The notes under the pieces: generated by a model
What the model saw: the letters and a program-made list of their open reading frames with translations, nothing else
Databases searched by the model: none
Told to the model about the DNA's origin: nothing
Shown: piece after piece, positions 59,848-64,000 of the stretch
Numbering within the stretch: position 1 is the first letter of the stretch
Layout: each line of letters begins with the position of its first letter
Virus record (IMG/VR): IMGVR_UViG_3300027782_000030
Coordinates: 124,001 to 188,000 of that record
Origin: a virus
Reading direction: 5' to 3' (one strand)
DNA: 64,000 nucleotides
Translations under genes and position numbers: made by a program

Positions 59848-59876
59848 TTGACATTAAATTGACATGGCTGTATAAT
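59848..59876 (+). promoter_or_regulatory. Sigma70 promoter TTGACA-17-TATAAT
   Basis: Perfect boxes at 59848 and 59871 before the MNERI array. Confidence 0.9.
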
Positions 59877-59908
59877 GTATACATACATTGACCAATAGGA
59901 GTTAATTT

Positions 59909-60115
59909 GTGAACAAACGAATTCTTGAACTTGCCTTAAAGTCTGGTAGCACACACAAACAGAATCTTGGTGTGTATCAATTCTATGAAGATGAATTGGA
60001 AAAGTTTGCTGAATTTATTGTGAATGAATGTCTGCGACAGGCAAAGGAAGTGGTAATTCCTATTACAGCCGATGCTATTGAAAGCAAGATTAAAGAATAT
60101 TTTAGAGTTGAATGA
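59909..60115 (+). CDS. MNERI-family small protein (68 residues, GTG start)
   Basis: Starts MNKRILELALKSG at a GTG with AGGAG before it. Family marks are ELEKFAEFIVNEC and a C-terminal helix ending YFRVE. First of four paralogues in 1.5 kb. Proteins of this pattern are frequent in tailed phages with no known role. Overlaps the next gene by 4 nt. Confidence 0.72.
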   Translation: MNKRILELALKSGSTHKQNLGVYQFYEDELEKFAEFIVNECLRQAKEVVIPITADAIESKIKEYFRVE

Positions 60116-60477
60116 TGAAAATCAGATACAGTACTAATTGGATGGGACCAGTCAGTATGAATTGGTATGAACAACGCGGCCTTGTTGAAACTAAAATAGT
60201 CACACTGGAGGAGGACTCTGCTTTCAGTGGCCTTAAGGCTGGCGATCAATATGAATCGCAAGAAATTACCACTCATTATAGTTGTGGTAGAATAGATGTG
60301 AGAGGAACCGATGATCCTCATGGTGATGAAATAGGTGTGCCGCCAATGCAGAGTGATGATTGGGCTAGATTTGGTAATTGGCTTGAAACTTTTGAAACTG
60401 ATGCGGTTTGGACATTGGATCAACTAGTCGAACTATACGAACGTGTTAACCCTAAGATCAAGTGGGATAAACAATGA
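60112..60477 (+). CDS. 121-residue conserved phage-type protein of unknown function
   Basis: MKIRYSTNWMGPVSMNWYEQ, SCGRIDVRGTDDPHGDEIGV and DDWARFGNWLETFETD form a pattern I recall from many phages, unnamed. Lies between MNERI genes with 4-nt overlaps on both sides. Confidence 0.72.
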   Translation: MMKIRYSTNWMGPVSMNWYEQRGLVETKIVTLEEDSAFSGLKAGDQYESQEITTHYSCGRIDVRGTDDPHGDEIGVPPMQSDDWARFGNWLETFETDAVWTLDQLVELYERVNPKIKWDKQ

Positions 60478-60650
60478 ACGAACGAATCCGAGAACTTGCT
60501 GAACAAGTATATGGTTCATTACACTATGATGATTTGAAGTTTGCCGAGTTGATTATTCAGGAATGTGTCAATGTATTTTTAGGTGCCGACACCAAAAACA
60601 TTCAATTGGCAATGAAAAGAATGAAACAACATTTTGGGATTGAATTATGA
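60474..60650 (+). CDS. MNERI-family small protein (58 residues)
   Basis: MNERIRELAEQVYGSLHYDD, LKFAELIIQECV and the end KQHFGIEL. TTTTGGGATTGAATTATGA at its end serves as ribosome binding site and start of the next gene. Confidence 0.72.
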   Translation: MNERIRELAEQVYGSLHYDDLKFAELIIQECVNVFLGADTKNIQLAMKRMKQHFGIEL

Positions 60651-60841
60651 ACGAACGAATTAGAATATTGGCTGAACAGGCTGAATTTTCCGAAAAAGAC
60701 TTGCACATTCAAGGTGATAATTTTCAAAGGTTCGCCGAGTTGATTGTGCGGGAATGTGCATTGACTGCTGGCTTGATGGAGCATGAAGGTAGGTCCAATA
60801 TTGGCGCACAAATATTAGATAATTTTGGAGTTGAATCGTGA
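60647..60841 (+). CDS. MNERI-family small protein (64 residues)
   Basis: MNERIRILAEQAEFSEKDLH, RFAELIVRECA, end LDNFGVES. Codons for FGVES include TTTTGGAG before the next GTG start. Confidence 0.72.
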   Translation: MNERIRILAEQAEFSEKDLHIQGDNFQRFAELIVRECALTAGLMEHEGRSNIGAQILDNFGVES

Positions 60842-61182
60842 GCCTTGATGTATCTCTAATGGTAACTAAACCTGTAGCAGTCTATGTCAACAACATCACC
60901 CATAACTTGGCTAAGATGGCTAGTGAAGTTAAATTGTCAAATGGTTTAACACTGTATGATGTTCTATGGCGTCCTGATGAACAACACGACCTAGTATTGG
61001 CTAAAGATATTGCAGAACTACTAGACGAAGGTTATAAAATTTTGATCAGTGACCCCGACCATTTCAAAAAATTCAATCCAGAGAATGGTTGGGGCAATTA
61101 CGATAATCTTTGTAAGTTTGTTTATGAATACTGGAGTGCTTGCCGAGCCAACTCAGGTGCCGAGGTACAGGTATGTCGATGA
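60838..61182 (+). CDS. 114-residue conserved phage-type protein of unknown function (GTG start)
   Basis: MSLDVSLMVTKPVAVYVNNI, then THNLAKMASEVKLSNGLTLY, and FNPENGWGNYDNLCKFV. This pattern is familiar from phage genomes and unnamed. GTG start overlaps the stop before it (GTGA). Confidence 0.72.
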   Translation: MSLDVSLMVTKPVAVYVNNITHNLAKMASEVKLSNGLTLYDVLWRPDEQHDLVLAKDIAELLDEGYKILISDPDHFKKFNPENGWGNYDNLCKFVYEYWSACRANSGAEVQVCR

Positions 61183-61409
61183 ACGAACGAATTAAAGAAC
61201 TTGCTGAACAGGTTGGCGTAAAATATAGCCTATGGCTTGGTAGTAAACCTGCTGCTTATATGACTTATGGTGAACTAGAAAAATTCGCCGAGTTGATTGT
61301 GAAAGAATGTTTGGACATTGTTAATAGACACGAATACAGTTATCATGAGGCTGACCCACTTTGGGAAACTGCTCAATTGATTAAACAACATTTTGGAGTT
61401 GAAGAATGA
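61179..61409 (+). CDS. MNERI-family small protein (76 residues)
   Basis: MNERIKELAEQVGVKYSLWL, ELEKFAELIVKEC, end IKQHFGVEE. Its last 24 coding bases recur as the scar at 50649. An ATG two codons upstream (61173) is an alternative start. Confidence 0.72.
   Translation: MNERIKELAEQVGVKYSLWLGSKPAAYMTYGELEKFAELIVKECLDIVNRHEYSYHEADPLWETAQLIKQHFGVEE
61380..61403 (+). repeat. 24-bp repeat (MNERI gene end)
   Basis: Encodes IKQHFGVE; identical to 50649-50672. Confidence 0.9.
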
Positions 61410-61714
61410 AAACATTAGCAGAAGCTTGGGAACTTATTGATTATTTAAACGAACAAGCACACTCAGATGCTTGGGAGAGTTGGGAAGCCGCAGATGAAAT
61501 GGAAGAATCTGATGATGAGGACAGCGGCGAAACTGCTGAACAACTTAGGGAAGAAGCCAGTAATGAACAAGCCGGTTACTTCCGTGATAGTTACGAGATG
61601 CTAGACGAAGAAGATCAAGCGGCAATTAAACATTGGCTCAAAGAAGATGAATCATTTAAGGATCAATTTGCTACCTGGTTTGGATACGACTACTTTGAAG
61701 ATGAATTTGAATGA
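61406..61714 (+). CDS. 102-residue very acidic protein
   Basis: Strongly acidic throughout (ADEMEESDDEDSGETAEQL, YDYFEDEFE). Could mimic DNA or bind basic proteins, as acidic anti-defence proteins do, but no family is recognised. TTTTGGAG from the preceding gene's end is its ribosome binding site. Confidence 0.68.
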   Translation: MKTLAEAWELIDYLNEQAHSDAWESWEAADEMEESDDEDSGETAEQLREEASNEQAGYFRDSYEMLDEEDQAAIKHWLKEDESFKDQFATWFGYDYFEDEFE

Positions 61715-61726
61715 TTGTTTGCGTTA

Positions 61727-61993
61727 ATGACAATAATTAAACCTTTTAAGGATTACGACGATGACGATCCTGAAATAGATCGTAGGAAGAATCGTTGGAA
61801 TTATTGGAACGCACTTAAAAAAATCAGAGTAGAATATCTTGATGGTAAAACAAATTTTGACGCATATGAATTTGAAGAATATATAACAAATGTATATGGT
61901 ATTAAAATGCACCTAACCGATGGTAAAATTACTGATGGTTACGAGATAGTGGATGAAAAAAAATATGTCATATTTTTATTAAAGTTTACTTAG
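61727..61993 (+). CDS. 88-residue protein of unknown function
   Basis: MTIIKPFKDYDDDDPEIDRR, then RWNYWNALKKIRVEYLDGK and a beta-strand end (KKYVIFLLKFT). Start uncertain: a TTG at 61715 coupled to the preceding stop would add four residues. Confidence 0.6.
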   Translation: MTIIKPFKDYDDDDPEIDRRKNRWNYWNALKKIRVEYLDGKTNFDAYEFEEYITNVYGIKMHLTDGKITDGYEIVDEKKYVIFLLKFT

Positions 61994-61994
61994 T

Positions 61995-62684
61995 ATGAAT
62001 GAATTAATAGACGGAAGTGGTTATGTATTAACTAAGAATTTTATTCCTGAACAATTAATTGATAATGTAGTTAATCGTTTAGATGAAATTTCACCAGTCC
62101 GTGCCTCTAGTAGCACAATGGAATATGCTGAAAAAGAAGATATAAAAAACTTACCTGATATAGCGGTATGGTGGTCACAAACTGTTATTAATTGGCCTGA
62201 AGTTTTAGAAATAGAAAAATTATTAAATCCATTAATTAAAAAATACTTACCTAATGCTGAATTTTATTCTAGTGATATTGTAGTAATTGAAAAAGAAAGT
62301 ACTTGGCTAAACCCACATGTGGACACTCCCCACAGATTTAAAAAATATAATTACGATAAAAGACTACTAGGTATACAGTGTATTATTTCACTAAGTGATA
62401 TCAATAAAGATTCTGCTAGCACTGGATTAGTCCCTCAAAGTCAACTAAAGGATTATAATATTAATTTGTGCTATGAGGGTTTATATAATGATTTCTTTTT
62501 AGAACATTGTATTCAACCTGATATGCCCAAAGGATCTGTTCTATTTTATAATTGTAGGGTATTACACAGTAGTATGCCTAATCCATTGCCCAAATCAAGA
62601 CCGGCATTATTGCTTCATTACCTAAATAGTGATATAATTGAAGATGTAAAAGATATTGACAATATTTGGAAAAGCAATAAATGA
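61995..62684 (+). CDS. Phytanoyl-CoA dioxygenase-like 2OG-Fe(II) oxygenase
   Basis: 229 residues. HVDTPH gives the HxD iron ligands (about 107-109), RVLHSSMP the distal His, and KSRPALLLHYL the arginine that holds 2-oxoglutarate. Would hydroxylate an unknown substrate. It belongs to a different oxygenase type from the one at 16906. Overlaps the next gene by 4 nt. Confidence 0.78.
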   Translation: MNELIDGSGYVLTKNFIPEQLIDNVVNRLDEISPVRASSSTMEYAEKEDIKNLPDIAVWWSQTVINWPEVLEIEKLLNPLIKKYLPNAEFYSSDIVVIEKESTWLNPHVDTPHRFKKYNYDKRLLGIQCIISLSDINKDSASTGLVPQSQLKDYNINLCYEGLYNDFFLEHCIQPDMPKGSVLFYNCRVLHSSMPNPLPKSRPALLLHYLNSDIIEDVKDIDNIWKSNK

Positions 62685-63301
62685 AAATTGAATCGGATGT
62701 TGATATTGATTTTGGAGATAGAGAAAAGATTCTTCAACATATCAAATATATTCCAGCCGCAATGCGTAAGGTTAAGCCACAACGCAAACATGCTACGGGT
62801 GTCCATATTACACAAATTCCATATGATCCCGTTAATGATATGGCTGCTATTGATTATTCAGATGCGGAACAGCGTGGATACTTTAAGTTAGATTTACTAA
62901 ATGTCCATGTATATAACCAAGTTAGGGATGAACTACATTTAGTTGAATTAATGCGTGATCCAAATTGGGACAACTTAAAAGATAAAGGGTTTGTAGAGAA
63001 ACTGATACACTTGGGTAATCATTATCAATCACTTCAAAAAATGCCTGAATCGGTTACTAGTATTCCTAGATTGGCAATGTTTTTAGCATTGATTCGTCCT
63101 GCTAAAAAACATTTAATTGGTAAGACTTGGCGAGAAGTAAGTAAAACAGTATGGGATAAAGGTGATGATGGTTATCAGTTTAAGAAAGCACATGCCATTG
63201 GTTATAGTCAATTAGTGGTAGTACATATGAACTTGTTAGAAGAATCAGGGCATTCTTTTGACAAGAGTGATGCTTCTGCGTTTGCTTCTTCTCTTGTGTA
63301 A
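62681..63301 (+). CDS. DnaE-palm-like protein (C-family DNA polymerase fragment)
   Basis: 206 residues. SDVDIDFGDREKILQHI resembles the DnaE palm segment with its catalytic Asp pair; HATGVHITQIP, then IDYSDAEQRGYFKLDLLNV, resembles DnaE HAGGVVI and LVKFDFLGL. The rest of a ~1100-residue polymerase is missing, including PHP, fingers and clamp-binding parts. It may be a reused scaffold. The ending overlaps the minus-strand gene by 57 bp. Confidence 0.65.
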   Translation: MKIESDVDIDFGDREKILQHIKYIPAAMRKVKPQRKHATGVHITQIPYDPVNDMAAIDYSDAEQRGYFKLDLLNVHVYNQVRDELHLVELMRDPNWDNLKDKGFVEKLIHLGNHYQSLQKMPESVTSIPRLAMFLALIRPAKKHLIGKTWREVSKTVWDKGDDGYQFKKAHAIGYSQLVVVHMNLLEESGHSFDKSDASAFASSLV

Positions 63302-63625
63302 TTCATTCATACTACATACAGGGCCATGTAGTATTATTAAACTTTTATTCGTAAAAGTTCTTAGATAAGGTTTAAAAGGAAGCCAATCTTCCTTTAAGAA
63401 TAAATTAATGGGAATCAATCTATTTGATTCCCACCACCATATATCACCTAATTCTAGAAAACGAGTTTTAGAATTACTATCTACGATTGATCCATAATCG
63501 TATATAGTAGTAACACTATCATCTTTATTTTGAACTATTCCTACATAGTCCTGATTAGCGTAGGAACATACCGTTATAAACGGATGATTGTCACTAAGCT
63601 TTTTAAAAAACTCATTTTGGATCAT
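63245..63625 (-). CDS. 126-residue protein of unknown function (convergent)
   Basis: NEFFKKLSDNHPFITVCSY, WWWESNRLIPINLFLKEDW and a basic end (KRRSKRRSITLV). The pattern recalls a protein conserved in T4-like marine phages. It is the only minus-strand gene in the right half and ends inside the DnaE-like gene. Its HPFI string is probably unrelated to the island family. Confidence 0.7.
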   Translation of the reverse strand: MIQNEFFKKLSDNHPFITVCSYANQDYVGIVQNKDDSVTTIYDYGSIVDSNSKTRFLELGDIWWWESNRLIPINLFLKEDWLPFKPYLRTFTNKSLIILHGPVCSMNELHKRRSKRRSITLVKRMP

Positions 63626-63691
63626 TATTAAATTTATAAATACATTCTATTTAATCGGGCAACCAAGAAGATAATAATTTAATATTTTGAG

Positions 63692-63699
63692 ACTAAATA
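63692..63699 (+). promoter_or_regulatory. Late-promoter-like octamer ACTAAATA
   Basis: One or two mismatches to the other octamers. Predicted start near 63705 would fall within AAGGAG, so either the start differs or this is weak. Confidence 0.35.
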
Positions 63700-63716
63700 C
63701 ATAAAGGAGCTAAACT

Positions 63717-64000
63717 GTGTACTCAACTGCTGTATTTCTTTATACTCAGCGTCAAATTGTTGTACTTTTAACCGGCACATCACCGAGGAGATATATGCCT
63801 GTATACGCAAAACCATTAACTTTAAATAAGGGTGTGGATAATCAAATACAATTTCAATTCATCAATCAGGAACAAAAACCAGTAGACATTACTGGTAAAG
63901 AAATTTCCTGTAGAATTATTAGTTATGATGGTACTCAAGTATTGCTTAGAAAGGCACTAACATTACAACTACCGGCTACAGGCATTGCCGCACTAATATT
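63717..64000 (+). CDS. Virion structural protein, 5' part (runs off window)
   Basis: GTG start at 63717 with AAGGAG 7 nt before it. Reads MYSTAVFLYTQRQIVVLL, then SPRRYMPVYAKPLTLNKG and beta-rich sequence. The pattern recalls a structural protein of T4-like marine phages; a baseplate or tail role is likely. 94 codons are visible and the frame is still open at the window end. Confidence 0.65.
   Translation, partial: MYSTAVFLYTQRQIVVLLTGTSPRRYMPVYAKPLTLNKGVDNQIQFQFINQEQKPVDITGKEISCRIISYDGTQVLLRKALTLQLPATGIAALI

Noticed and set aside
1-64000. Integrase, attachment sites or a prophage boundary
   Set aside because: No recombinase, tRNA-end duplication or bacterial flanking genes are seen; the gene set is that of a lytic T4-like phage.

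Overview
The window is a 64 kb piece of a large, AT-rich, tailed-phage genome of the T4-like (myovirus) type. The evidence is a T4-type large terminase, a gp32-like single-strand binding protein, a UvsX recombinase followed by a UvsY-like small protein, a UvsW helicase, a candidate clamp-loader small subunit, ThyA and DHFR, Rz/Rz1-like spanins, and late-promoter-like GATAAATA/TATAAATA octamers. Genes are tightly packed and often overlap as ATGA. The host is probably a proteobacterium: there is a BPSL0761-like gene, clean sigma70-type promoters, and a circularly permuted tmRNA gene of the kind known from Alphaproteobacteria, some Betaproteobacteria and cyanobacteria. Phage type and host are inferences from gene content; no host DNA is seen.

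Layout. (1) 1-28941 is an accessory biosynthetic island. It holds four radical SAM proteins in a row, a B12-type radical SAM protein, two SGNH-like proteins, an NAD-dependent epimerase/dehydratase, a sugar C-methyltransferase-like protein, a nucleotide-sugar dehydrogenase fusion, a shortened DegT-like aminotransferase, an amidinotransferase, a NodU/CmcH carbamoyltransferase, a 2249-residue repeat protein, and five members of a family with HPFI and DESYD motifs. Together they look like machinery for making and decorating an unusual sugar or small molecule. (2) 28950-29290 is a permuted tmRNA gene with an encoded CCA, a tag ending ANDEVFSLAA, and a terminator. (3) 29317-35845 carries early/middle genes: a MoxR ATPase with a metallopeptidase/VWA partner, then small genes, DHFR and ThyA. 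(4) 35858-42697 is a late module: spanins, a tail-fibre-like protein, two small MRA-x-EF proteins, a methyltransferase, terminase and a 697-residue unknown. Several of these genes have a late-promoter octamer so close that the mRNA would begin at the start codon.

(5) 42720-46877 is the recombination/replication block: gp32, BPSL0761-like, UvsX, UvsY-like. (6) 46874-52144 is a string of small early genes, most with their own sigma70 promoter of exactly 17 bp spacing and a shared leader. It ends with an AAA ATPase and a terminator. (7) 52155-56626 has a HARP-like protein, UvsW, the clamp-loader candidate and conserved unknowns. (8) 56644-61993 has an exported subtilisin with a possible autotransporter barrel, a tandem array of tiny proteins ending in LRW/RWG, and a tandem array of MNERI proteins. 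(9) 61995-64000 has a PhyH-like oxygenase, a DnaE-palm-like fragment, a convergent minus-strand gene and the start of a structural gene that runs off the window.

The most unusual points are the permuted phage tmRNA, the apparently leaderless late genes, gene junctions where a conserved C-terminal motif also forms the ribosome binding site of the next gene, the giant repeat protein with a recent five-repeat duplication, and the exported subtilisin.
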